Below are positions 1 through 7,617 of a DNA stretch of 64,000 nt, in pieces. The stretch comes from Paracrocinitomix sp040880585 (GTDB taxonomy: Bacteria > Bacteroidota > Bacteroidia > Flavobacteriales_D > Crocinitomicaceae), in contig JBBDID010000035.1 in assembly GCA_040880585.1 (NCBI GenBank), positions 186,001 to 250,000 of the forward strand. The letters are read 5' to 3'. The notes under the pieces were generated by a model, which had not been told where the DNA came from, searched no databases, and saw nothing but the letters and a program-made list of their open reading frames with translations. Numbering within the stretch: position 1 is the first letter of the stretch; the number at the start of each line of letters is the position of its first letter. The position numbers were made by a program, and so were the translations under genes.

Positions 1-196
1 ATACGTGAAGCCGGCAGTTGAGAATGATGGCGGGGCGATTGATTATGTAGGTTATAAAGAAGGTGTGGTAACCGTGCAGATGAAAGGGTCGTGTGCGGGA
101 TGTCCGTCATCTACCCAAACCTTGAAAAACGGAATAGAACAATTGTTAAAATCCAATCTGGATTCGGTCACTGAAGTTGTGGCGCTTAGCGTTTAA
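1..196 (+). CDS. NifU-family Fe-S scaffold protein, C-terminal part
   Basis: This is the 3' end of a gene that enters from the left edge; the frame is open from base 2, and the GTG at 5 is probably internal. The visible 63 residues carry the NifU C-terminal signature: a DGG patch followed by GSCAGCPSS, whose two cysteines (CxxC) bind a transient Fe-S cluster for delivery to apoproteins. Members of this family are usually 80-200 residues, so at least the start is missing. Its stop codon at 194-196 overlaps a duplicated tail of the opposite-strand saccharopine dehydrogenase gene. Family confident; exact paralogue unknown. Confidence 0.85.
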   Translation, partial: YVKPAVENDGGAIDYVGYKEGVVTVQMKGSCAGCPSSTQTLKNGIEQLLKSNLDSVTEVVALSV

Positions 197-573
197 GACT
201 TAGAAGGCTCCATATCATTATTGTCCGGTGAAAATTTAAAAAGCTGGAAATAATGACTCCCATTTCCGCCATTTCATTTCCCCTTTCCGCCAGCTGGCGG
301 AAGTGAAATGGCTGATCTTAGTATTATCAAGCGATCCCTCCCTTCAGGGAAAGGGGAAAAGGATCGCCAGAGATGGCCATTATTTCCAAAATTTTTTGAT
401 TTTCTTTCCTTTTTGGACTACCGTTAGGCAGGCTTGGACTTCGGCTCCAGTCTCGACTACAATCTCGACTACGCTCGATTTCCGACTCGACTTGCGGCTC
501 GACTTCTGGTTCAGTATAAAATCCAAAAAGGAACAGTTGCCTTTATTGTTTAGGACTTAGATGGCTCCATATA
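193..573. repeat. Duplicated 3' tail of the saccharopine dehydrogenase gene
   Basis: Bases 193-216 and 550-573 are a 24-bp direct repeat with two mismatches. Read on the minus strand both encode MEPSKS followed by TAA, and both mismatches are synonymous third-position changes (CCT/CCA and TCT/TCC). The right copy is the true end of the minus-strand gene ending at 550; the left copy overlaps the stop of the NifU gene. The two bracket about 330 bp of non-coding DNA, as if that DNA was inserted or acquired by recombination between homologous gene ends. Confidence 0.6.
197..549. other. Intergenic DNA with an 18-bp palindrome
   Basis: Convergent intergenic stretch. It holds a perfect 18-bp palindrome at 285-302 (TTCCGCCAGCTGGCGGAA) nested in a larger imperfect hairpin whose outer arms are CCATTTC and GAAATGG. 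Further right, 440-515, is a run of short CTCGACT-like motifs of the kind scattered in flavobacterial intergenic DNA. The open frame across 303-560 is low complexity and has no protein features, so I do not call a gene. Confidence 0.5.
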
Positions 574-1920
574 TAAAACAGGCGGGTTAATTTTTTTCTC
601 TGTAAAACGGATGTTATATGCTTCCATTTCTTTGAGAATCGGCAGGTAGACTTCTTTGTGAATCGGCAAATGAACACCTTTTAGCTGAATGGTACCGTTC
701 AGAATCATCTTAGCACAAATACCACAAGGCAATCCTACTGTGTTGCTCATAGCGGTATAGCTTTGATCTTCTCCGGTTGTGACCATGTACGAATTAATTT
801 CTTCATGCTCTCCGTTTAACAGGTAAACAAATTTATGCCACATCACAATCATGTCTTTGTCTTCCGGCTCTAAAGCCCACTTATCCTCTAAAATTTTCTG
901 TAAAAATTGAGCAGGAGTTACGTCTTCTTCAAAGCTCATTCTCTCTGAGCTAAAGATACCTAACCAAACCAATTTATCCCAAATGATATCATCCATATCA
1001 ATTTTCAAATAATGACGGAGTTTTAATTCAACTGAATCATTGGGGTTATAGGGCAAAAAAGAATTGATGAATGAGCGCCTACTCATATTTTTACTCCCTT
1101 CCAAAACATAAGAATCATCTGTGGCGCCTAACTGAACAAAAGTGTCCCAGGCCTTTGAAAAACCTTTTTTTCTGAACGTGCCGCGGTAAATAGTGGGGAT
1201 TCCTTCAAGCCCGTATGTAGACCGGTATTTTAAAGAATCACGATTCGCATATCCCTCAAAATCACCATGTCCTTCTATGTGGATAATCTCTGTTCTTCTG
1301 AATAATTTATGATAGGGGATGTATTTGTATTCTTTTTCCTGGATGAATTTAGCAGCACCGCCCTGTCCGGCCAACACAACGTTTCTGGGGTTCCAGGTAA
1401 ATTTATAATTCCAGGGATTATTATCACTTTCAGGCGCAACCAGGCCACCGGTAAAGGATTCAAAAATTTTCATTTTCCCTCCTTTTTCTTCGATTTCATC
1501 CAATACTTTTTTGGCAGACATATGATCGATCCCCGGATCCACTCCAATTTCATTCATAATGATAATTCCCGCTTTTTGGGCAGCATCATTCAATTCTTTC
1601 ATTTCATTTGAAATATAAGAGGGCGTGATGAGATTGGTTTTAAAAGCCACGCAATCTTTTGCAACTTCAATATGAAATCTTGCGGGCAACATAGAGATGA
1701 CTAAATCCGCCCATTTGATTAAGGGCTGACGCGCTTCAGGATCAAGTGCATTAGCAGAAAACCCTTCGGCTTGTGAACATCCGGCAACTTTTGATTGGGC
1801 CAGTTTTTCATCACGGTCAACAACCTTTATGTACCACCCCTCTTTTTCAGCATTTTGAGTAAAGTAACGGAGTAGAGAAGTGGCGGATAATCCGGCGCCA
1901 ATAACAAGTATATTTTTCAT
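550..1920 (-). CDS. Saccharopine dehydrogenase family protein (lysine catabolism)
   Basis: A 456-residue protein with an N-terminal Rossmann nucleotide-binding motif (ILVIGAGLSA, residues 4-13) followed by VVDRD. The long C-terminal half has the saccharopine dehydrogenase catalytic-domain pattern, including GVDPGIDHMSAKK near residue 127. In lysine degradation this enzyme splits saccharopine into glutamate and 2-aminoadipate semialdehyde using NAD(P)+, in the cytoplasm. An ALDH7-type aldehyde dehydrogenase that could take the next step lies at 15383-16939. No lysine-ketoglutarate reductase is visible. A carboxynorspermidine-type dehydrogenase is an alternative within the superfamily but fits less well. 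Confidence 0.82.
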   Translation of the reverse strand: MKNILVIGAGLSATSLLRYFTQNAEKEGWYIKVVDRDEKLAQSKVAGCSQAEGFSANALDPEARQPLIKWADLVISMLPARFHIEVAKDCVAFKTNLITPSYISNEMKELNDAAQKAGIIIMNEIGVDPGIDHMSAKKVLDEIEEKGGKMKIFESFTGGLVAPESDNNPWNYKFTWNPRNVVLAGQGGAAKFIQEKEYKYIPYHKLFRRTEIIHIEGHGDFEGYANRDSLKYRSTYGLEGIPTIYRGTFRKKGFSKAWDTFVQLGATDDSYVLEGSKNMSRRSFINSFLPYNPNDSVELKLRHYLKIDMDDIIWDKLVWLGIFSSERMSFEEDVTPAQFLQKILEDKWALEPEDKDMIVMWHKFVYLLNGEHEEINSYMVTTGEDQSYTAMSNTVGLPCGICAKMILNGTIQLKGVHLPIHKEVYLPILKEMEAYNIRFTEKKINPPVLYMEPSKS

Positions 1921-2058
1921 AGCGGAAATTTTCTATACAACAAAACTACAAGAAAATGTAGCAGAAATGAGAAGAACTTCCTCTTTTTATTAACGAGTTT
2001 TTTAGAACGTAAATAGTTTACGATCTACTATCCGATCATTGTATTAAACTTAAACGTC

Positions 2059-2385
2059 ATGGATACAATTTTTTCAATCTACAACAAACTTATTATAAAA
2101 GAAGTCACCTATGAAATGGGAGATAACTTTGTAACTGCTAGCTGCGAATTAGAAGGGGGTGATAAGCCCAAAGTAACTAAAATTCGCATGACACATACCG
2201 ACCTAAATCGCATCATTGCAAAAATTGCCGCTTTGGGGTACGAATTTAGAATTGAGAATGTCAATCATTTTAAATTTAATGACGGTACTCAAATTGTTGA
2301 CTACAAATTTGAAAATGTTTTTGGAGAGTCAATTGTTTTGGAAAACTTTCATTTTCAGCAAAATATTAAACAAATAAGAGCATAA
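2059..2385 (+). CDS. Hypothetical protein, 108 aa
   Basis: I do not recognise a family. The protein is soluble, mixed charge, with no signal peptide or membrane segment. It is followed after 3 bp by another small gene on the same strand, so the two are probably co-transcribed. Codon use and composition resemble neighbouring real genes. Confidence 0.6.
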   Translation: MDTIFSIYNKLIIKEVTYEMGDNFVTASCELEGGDKPKVTKIRMTHTDLNRIIAKIAALGYEFRIENVNHFKFNDGTQIVDYKFENVFGESIVLENFHFQQNIKQIRA

Positions 2386-2388
2386 AAG

Positions 2389-2742
2389 ATGAAGCACTTA
2401 ATCAACCAATTAGGAGTTGGCGACTCCTTTTCTATTAGAACAATTATTGCCGTAGAAGAACTTTCTCACCATGATATGATTTATGTCTATCACCACATCC
2501 GTGAAGGCAGCCTATTAGACCTGGAATATGTAGAAACCACCTTATCCGGGCACCCAAGGTATCGCGTAAAATTCAAAAATTTCATCATTGGGTTTGTCAA
2601 ATTTTCAGGAATGACCAAAGCCATGTTTGAGGAGCATATTCACCTGAGAGCAGAAGTAGCAAGCATTTCAAAAGAAAAGTATATGCCTTTCAAGGCACTT
2701 GACATTCAACTGGGAATGGAGGCGCTTAAAAAAGTAGGTTAA
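2389..2742 (+). CDS. Hypothetical protein, 117 aa (possible HIRAN-like fold)
   Basis: Small soluble protein immediately downstream of the 108-aa gene and probably in the same transcript. The middle part (a basic strand RYRVKFKNFIIGFVKF followed by a helix and LRAEVASI) loosely recalls HIRAN-type small DNA-binding domains. The resemblance is weak and may be chance. No signal peptide or membrane segment. Confidence 0.55.
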   Translation: MKHLINQLGVGDSFSIRTIIAVEELSHHDMIYVYHHIREGSLLDLEYVETTLSGHPRYRVKFKNFIIGFVKFSGMTKAMFEEHIHLRAEVASISKEKYMPFKALDIQLGMEALKKVG

Positions 2743-2777
2743 AAATAGAGGTTTTTATACAACCCTTCCGTATTGGT

Positions 2778-2808
2778 TTTCGTATATAGCATAAATTACG
2801 TATCTTTA
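2778..2808 (+). promoter_or_regulatory. Candidate Bacteroidota promoter for the lipoprotein gene
   Basis: TTTC at 2778-2781, a 19-bp spacer, then TATCTTTA at 2801-2808. This is one mismatch in each box from the phylum consensus TTTG / TAnnTTTG. The predicted leader is about 70 nt before the start at 2885. Confidence 0.4.
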
Positions 2809-2884
2809 CCCAATAGCGACCCTTCTACTTGTCAGTACTGTAACATTTAAAGGGTTGAAATTGTTTAAATAGATGGAAACAATT

Positions 2885-3499
2885 ATGGAAATGAAAAAAA
2901 CACTGATAACAGGGATGATCGCAGGGGGATTTTTAATCTTCTCTTGTACCGATCACGAAGTAATACCTCCTCCGGTTCCTCTTGTAGACCTGGAATGTTT
3001 ATGTGAGGGAAATGTGAATGGAGCAGGAGTGTCGTATAATGACACATGTTTATACTCCTCAACAAAAACGATTAGCTCAACCGATTTATCCAGCGCAGAG
3101 TACCAAACTCAAATACTGGGTGCAGGAATGAATAAAGGGTTTGAACTTGAAATGCGATCTCTTTACTGGAATGATGATGGATCCAACAACCCAACATCTA
3201 CAGATTGGCAAGCCTATTTCAACAGCAATATGAATCCTTCTTATGCGGCGACTTCAGCAGAAGATGGTGTTGTGGTTAAATGGACGGATGATAATGGAAA
3301 AATATGGATAAGTGATACCGGCTCTGTTTGTATCCAAAACTTTACCTACAATGTATTTACTTACGATTCTGACACAACCGGAGAGTACATGAAGTTTGAT
3401 GCAACTTTTAATTGCAGGCTTTTAAACTCAGATTATTCACCCGACAGCTCAATATGCCTGACCAACGGACATATAAAATCAGCTTTCAGACGAGAGTAA
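2885..3499 (+). CDS. Secreted lipoprotein of unknown function
   Basis: About 204 residues. The N-terminus is a lipoprotein signal: basic MEMKK, a hydrophobic run, then the lipobox LIFSC, so the mature protein should be lipid-anchored in the envelope. I start at 2885; an ATG four codons upstream (2873) is also in frame and only lengthens the signal. The mature part is rich in Asp, Asn, Ser and Cys and has no domain I recognise. The gene stands alone between a candidate promoter and a strong terminator. Confidence 0.7.
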   Translation: MEMKKTLITGMIAGGFLIFSCTDHEVIPPPVPLVDLECLCEGNVNGAGVSYNDTCLYSSTKTISSTDLSSAEYQTQILGAGMNKGFELEMRSLYWNDDGSNNPTSTDWQAYFNSNMNPSYAATSAEDGVVVKWTDDNGKIWISDTGSVCIQNFTYNVFTYDSDTTGEYMKFDATFNCRLLNSDYSPDSSICLTNGHIKSAFRRE

Positions 3500-3521
3500 G
3501 CTAATGAAGAAAAGGATTATT

Positions 3522-3556
3522 AAAAGGGAGACGCTTCGGTATCTCCCTTTTTTTTA
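3522..3556 (+). terminator. Rho-independent terminator
   Basis: Stem AAAGGGAGA / TCTCCCTTT with a 10-nt loop, followed directly by a run of T. It lies 23 bp after the lipoprotein stop codon. Confidence 0.85.
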
Positions 3557-3587
3557 TTAATTTGGACTAGATACAGTGGCCTAAACA

Positions 3588-4283
3588 ATGGATGAAGTAC
3601 TTAGAATCGCCATTATTGGAGATTACAATTTTGCCTATAATTCGCACAACGCAACAAATCAGGCTTTACAGCACGTAGAAGCAGTACTTGATCAACGGTT
3701 GAACTTTTATTGGCTCAATGAAAAGGAATGTTGCGAGCAAAATGAAGATTTTTATAAAAATTACGACGGAGTAATTATCGCCCCGGGACCCTATCGCCAA
3801 CCCTTTTACTTTAATTCCATCATCACCAAATTACTGGAAAAAAACGTACCGATTTTAGGGACCGGAGACTGTTTCAAATTATTGGTTGAAACCTATTTTT
3901 CGAAAAAAGGATACAATATTGCAACTGAAAAAATTGTCTCTGAAAATTTGATCACCGGAAATCAATTTACCGGAGTGAATCTGGAAAAATTTTCAGACGA
4001 GTTCCAAAAAATTTATTTAAACAAAAGCAATGTTGAATACAGCTCATCCCGCTTTTCTATATTGCCTCAATATTCTGATTTTTTGACCGAGGATTTTGAG
4101 ATAGGAGCCAGAAACCAATACTTTGACCCGGAGATATTAAAGTCTAAAAACCATGATTTTGTTCTGTTTACTATGTTTTGCCCTCAGGTGCTATCTACGG
4201 CAGATATGCCTCACCCCATCTTTACTTATTTTATAAAATCAGTACGCAGACTATACGATATAAAATCCAGTAACGAAAACTAA
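3588..4283 (+). CDS. CTP-synthase-C-terminal-related class I amidotransferase-like protein, probably degenerate
   Basis: 231 residues with the layout of the glutaminase half of CTP synthase: N-terminal IAIIGDYN, then DGVIIAPGPYRQP (oxyanion-strand region) and PILGTGDCFKLLVE where active enzymes have GxCxGxQ. The nucleophile position reads Gly, a Cys occurs two residues later, and the conserved Gln is Lys. A late MPHPIF segment recalls the CTP-synthase-related HPxF ending. It may be a non-catalytic member or use a shifted Cys; the substrate is unknown. It ends 4 bp inside the convergent biotin-carrier gene. Confidence 0.65.
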   Translation: MDEVLRIAIIGDYNFAYNSHNATNQALQHVEAVLDQRLNFYWLNEKECCEQNEDFYKNYDGVIIAPGPYRQPFYFNSIITKLLEKNVPILGTGDCFKLLVETYFSKKGYNIATEKIVSENLITGNQFTGVNLEKFSDEFQKIYLNKSNVEYSSSRFSILPQYSDFLTEDFEIGARNQYFDPEILKSKNHDFVLFTMFCPQVLSTADMPHPIFTYFIKSVRRLYDIKSSNEN

Positions 4284-4741
4284 ATCAGTTCTACAAGGAT
4301 TTGATTTTTCTCTACATTTTCAGAAGAGGCAACATTGATTTTTTTAATACAACAGTCGTTTTCAGCTTTGAGTACATTTTCCATCTTCATGGCTTCAAGA
4401 ATCAAAATAGCGTCCCCTTTCTTGACCTCATCCCCTTCTTTTACTACCACATCAAGAACCTTACCCGGCATAGGGGCTTTGATATCTGTATTGACGGTTT
4501 CTGTTACTCGTTTAATACCCATTTGATCTAGCACGATATCCAAATCGTTTTTAAATAAAATATCATGGACATGGTGTTTGTGTCGAATACGGATACTTTT
4601 AGCCGGAACATCAACTTCCAGCACCTCTATAAACACCTCTTTATCATTTTTAAACAGGCGATACACACCCTGTTCAAGATGTGTTATTGGAAAATCTGCT
4701 TTTTGCTGATCTAAATCAATTGTATGTATCAGGTTTACCAT
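4280..4741 (-). CDS. Biotin carboxyl carrier protein of an acyl-CoA carboxylase
   Basis: 153 residues. The C-terminal ~75 form a biotinyl domain: IKAPMPGKV (88-95), then EAMKMEN with the biotin-accepting Lys119. The N-terminal ~80 residues are a linker or assembly region. The protein ferries carboxyl groups between biotin carboxylase and carboxyltransferase. A matching carboxyltransferase is at 28894-30435; no biotin carboxylase is in the window. Single-gene unit on the minus strand. Confidence 0.88.
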   Translation of the reverse strand: MVNLIHTIDLDQQKADFPITHLEQGVYRLFKNDKEVFIEVLEVDVPAKSIRIRHKHHVHDILFKNDLDIVLDQMGIKRVTETVNTDIKAPMPGKVLDVVVKEGDEVKKGDAILILEAMKMENVLKAENDCCIKKINVASSENVEKNQILVELI

Positions 4742-4898
4742 ATTCCATCATTTTGGTGAGTGTAAATTTAGGTATATTCCTGATAAATGGCAGAATTATC
4801 TGCAAAGGTAGAATTTGTGGGGGAATGAGAGGAAAGGCTTCCCCAAACGGCTACGCATGATTTTTTAAACATAAAAACCTGCATATCAACTTATTTAA

Positions 4899-4906
4899 TA
4901 CATTTG
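4899..4906 (+). promoter_or_regulatory. Candidate -7 box of the histidine kinase gene
   Basis: TACATTTG is an exact match to TAnnTTTG, 9 bp before the ATG, implying a very short leader. No convincing TTTG box is seen at the usual distance. Confidence 0.4.
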
Positions 4907-4915
4907 TTATTGTAA

Positions 4916-6340
4916 ATGAAAAAGCAGAGTGAAATAGAAGCACTTAAATCAGAGGTCAAGCGACTCCGTGCGCAAAATGAAAAATTACACAATCAATTGA
5001 ATTTTTCTACCCTTACGAATACGGTTAAAGTGCCTGAAAAATTTCAGGAAATATTTTCAACCGCAGAGAAAAATGTGCGATCGTACTTTTCAAAAGTAGA
5101 TCAAAGTTCAGAAAATGGAGAAATTTTTATTAATGAAGAGCGATACTTGCTGATTAGAAGCGCTGCTTTATCTTATGAGTTTACAGATGTATTCAAGGAG
5201 TTCTATAAAAATCGTCCCGCAGAAGAAGCAAACCGGATAGGCAGTAATTTCTTGTTTGATATTGCGCATGTGTTAGGAAAAGAAGACGCAAAAGCCTTTC
5301 ATAAAAAGATGAATTTGACGGATCCCATAGAAAAATTATCGGCAGGGCCGGTTCATTTTGCCTTTACCGGTTGGGCCAATGTTGAAATATTGCCCGAAAG
5401 CAACCCATCTCCTGACGAAAACTTTTTCCTTAAATACATTCACCATAATTCTTTTGAATCTCAGGCATGGATTCGGGCAGGAAGAACTTCAGAAACGGCT
5501 GTCTGCACTATGAATTGTGGATATTCATCCGGTTGGTGTGAAGAAAGTTTCGGAATTTCACTAACCGCTGTTGAAATCAACTGTGAAGCAAGCGGAGGAG
5601 AGCACTGCCTGTTCATTATGGCGCCACCTGACCGAATTAAGGAATACCTCAAAAGTGAAGATAAGACAAGGGAGGATCAGGAGTATGACGTTCCTGTTTT
5701 TTTCCAACGAAAGTACAATGAAGACCGGCTCAAAGAGTCGCTAAAACAAAAAGAGGTGTTGTTGCAAGAAGTACATCACCGGGTAAAAAACAACCTACAG
5801 ATTATATCAAGCCTGCTGAATTTGCAGAAACAGAGCATAAAAGATCAAAATTTGAGGGAAGAATTTGACAGTAGTATCGGAAGGGTGAATACCATGGCTC
5901 AGGTTCAGGATATGATTTACGGCTCAAAAAATGTCTCTTCTATCAACATTGAAAAGTACTTTTCAAAACTGATTCGTTCATTGTATAAAGTGTATAATGA
6001 CGGGGCAGATTTATTGGAATTTGAGGTGAAAATAGAAGTGAAAGAGGTGCGGTTTAATCCGGAAAAAGCGATTCCATTAGGTTTGATCATCAATGAGATT
6101 GCGTGCAACTCTTTTAAATATGCATTTAAAGAGGAGGGGAAGTTTTATTTGAGCTTGAAACAAGAAGGGGAGAGGTATAAACTGACAGTAGGAGACAATG
6201 GTCGGGGAATTACAGGTAAAGGCTCAAAAGAAAATTTGGGAATGTCCTTAATCCGTATTTTGTGTGAGCAGATTGATGCGAGTGTAAGTATTAAGAATTC
6301 AAAAGAAGGGTTGGTCTATAAAATTGAGTTTAAAAATTAA
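4916..6340 (+). CDS. V4R-domain sensor histidine kinase (HisKA_2 type)
   Basis: 474 residues, no membrane segment, so a cytoplasmic sensor. Residues 1-30 are a coiled coil; about 150-240 match a V4R (4-vinyl reductase) small-molecule-binding domain, with Cys-rich GYSSGWCEESFG and GGEHCLF. EVHHRVKNNLQ at 285-295 is the HisKA_2 phosphoacceptor box (His288). The ATPase part follows with NEIACNSFKYAF (N box) and DNGRGI. The domain order resembles soluble kinases that sense ligands or redox state. No response regulator is adjacent, so its partner is unknown. Confidence 0.85.
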   Translation: MKKQSEIEALKSEVKRLRAQNEKLHNQLNFSTLTNTVKVPEKFQEIFSTAEKNVRSYFSKVDQSSENGEIFINEERYLLIRSAALSYEFTDVFKEFYKNRPAEEANRIGSNFLFDIAHVLGKEDAKAFHKKMNLTDPIEKLSAGPVHFAFTGWANVEILPESNPSPDENFFLKYIHHNSFESQAWIRAGRTSETAVCTMNCGYSSGWCEESFGISLTAVEINCEASGGEHCLFIMAPPDRIKEYLKSEDKTREDQEYDVPVFFQRKYNEDRLKESLKQKEVLLQEVHHRVKNNLQIISSLLNLQKQSIKDQNLREEFDSSIGRVNTMAQVQDMIYGSKNVSSINIEKYFSKLIRSLYKVYNDGADLLEFEVKIEVKEVRFNPEKAIPLGLIINEIACNSFKYAFKEEGKFYLSLKQEGERYKLTVGDNGRGITGKGSKENLGMSLIRILCEQIDASVSIKNSKEGLVYKIEFKN

Positions 6341-7260
6341 GTTGCACCGTCTATTTTTTTCTTCCCCGGTGGGCGAATCACCAAATAAACCCCAACAAAA
6401 ACTAAAATCGCAAATAAACCTTTACTCCAGCTCAGGTCACCGGTGTAATCTCTTGATCCTACAATAGAAGATAAATAGACAAACGCCATTGCCATTAGCG
6501 GTTGCAGATAAATGTATACCGCCGCTATAGAAGGAGATACATTTTTCATAGCAAATACATTGAGCAGATAAGGAACAAAAGTCACCCCGATTATCACAAA
6601 AAGTAGCTGAACAATTTCGGTTGTTGTCAACCCTTGCCAATCCATCTTACCGACCTCCATACTACTTGGAAACCAAATCAAAACGTAAATCAACCCAAAA
6701 GTAAACACCCATGAAATTACGGTTATCGGACGGTATTTTGCCATTAAAGGCTTTACCAGCACCAAATAAAAAGAGTAGGAGGTGGCGTTGATCAAAATAA
6801 ACAGATCCCCAATACCGGATGCATATCCGCCGGCTTTGTTAGAAAGAATAAAAAACACTGATCCCGCCGCTCCAAGCAACACACCAATTACCTGCCAGGC
6901 ATATACTTTTTCTTTTAAATACAAAGCCGAAAGAATTAAGACAATGATCGGCGTAGTTGTCATAATAACAGGAGCGTTCAGAGGGGATGTCAGCATCAAT
7001 CCGTTAAAAAACACCAATTGATTAATCGCCACGCCAAACAAACCACAAATGGCCAGGCGGGCAAAGTCTTTAGCTATAATTTTCTCCCGGCGAAAAGAAA
7101 GAATTGCCCAAAAAAGGGAAACAGCACCGACAACACGAAGTAAAATAAAACCATTTGGACCCACCACCCCAGGCATCAAGCCTTTAGCAATTACATAATT
7201 GGCGCCGTACATCACCTGTACAACAATCAAGGCCAGGTGAGATTTTAAAACGCCCTGCAT
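6337..7260 (-). CDS. EamA/DMT-family transporter
   Basis: 307 residues made of about ten hydrophobic helices in two repeats, each with the EamA pattern (YGANYVIAKG early; second half from about residue 155). Such inner-membrane proteins export or import small metabolites; substrates cannot be read from sequence. Converges with the kinase gene, overlapping it by 4 bp, and lies 3 bp after the ArsC-like gene, suggesting one transcript with it and asnS. Confidence 0.85.
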   Translation of the reverse strand: MQGVLKSHLALIVVQVMYGANYVIAKGLMPGVVGPNGFILLRVVGAVSLFWAILSFRREKIIAKDFARLAICGLFGVAINQLVFFNGLMLTSPLNAPVIMTTTPIIVLILSALYLKEKVYAWQVIGVLLGAAGSVFFILSNKAGGYASGIGDLFILINATSYSFYLVLVKPLMAKYRPITVISWVFTFGLIYVLIWFPSSMEVGKMDWQGLTTTEIVQLLFVIIGVTFVPYLLNVFAMKNVSPSIAAVYIYLQPLMAMAFVYLSSIVGSRDYTGDLSWSKGLFAILVFVGVYLVIRPPGKKKIDGAT

Positions 7261-7263
7261 TTT

Positions 7264-7617
7264 TTACGAATTAAGCGCCTCCTTTGCTGCGACAACTGCT
7301 TTTTTTGAGTTGCCGACAAAAACCTGATCATCTAGCACCAAAACCGGACGCTTGAGGAAAGTGTACTCATCCAAAATCAGTTTTCGGTAATCACTTTCAG
7401 ATAAGTTTTTGTCTTTCAACCCCATAGATTTGTATTTCATGGCGCGTCTGGAAAACAATGATTCGGCAGATCCGGAAAGCTCAATCATCTTGTCAATCTG
7501 GTCTTTTGTTATCGGATCCGTTTTGATGTCTTGTAAGGCAATACCGGCAGGCACATTCCATTCTTTTAAAATGCGCTGGCAAGTTGAACAAGTCGATAAA
7601 TGAAAAATCCGTTTCAT
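7264..7617 (-). CDS. ArsC/Spx-family thioredoxin-fold protein
   Basis: 117 residues, the family's normal length. Starts with MKRIFHLSTCSTCQRI, a CxxC at residues 10-13 of the ArsC/Spx fold, and has a late strand PVLVLDDQVFVG. Members include glutaredoxin-dependent arsenate reductases and Spx-like regulators. There is no arsenic operon here, so arsenate reduction is only a family inference. Its start codon abuts the asnS stop (shared base 7617), indicating translational coupling. Confidence 0.78.
   Translation of the reverse strand: MKRIFHLSTCSTCQRILKEWNVPAGIALQDIKTDPITKDQIDKMIELSGSAESLFSRRAMKYKSMGLKDKNLSESDYRKLILDEYTFLKRPVLVLDDQVFVGNSKKAVVAAKEALNS

Noticed and set aside
303..560. Open frame of 85 codons on plus strand
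   Set aside because: Low-complexity Leu/Arg/Asp run across palindromes and CTCGACT motifs; overlaps the end of a solid gene.
7264..7617. Arsenic resistance gene
   Set aside because: ArsC/Spx fold only; no efflux pump or regulator, and the operon partner is asnS.
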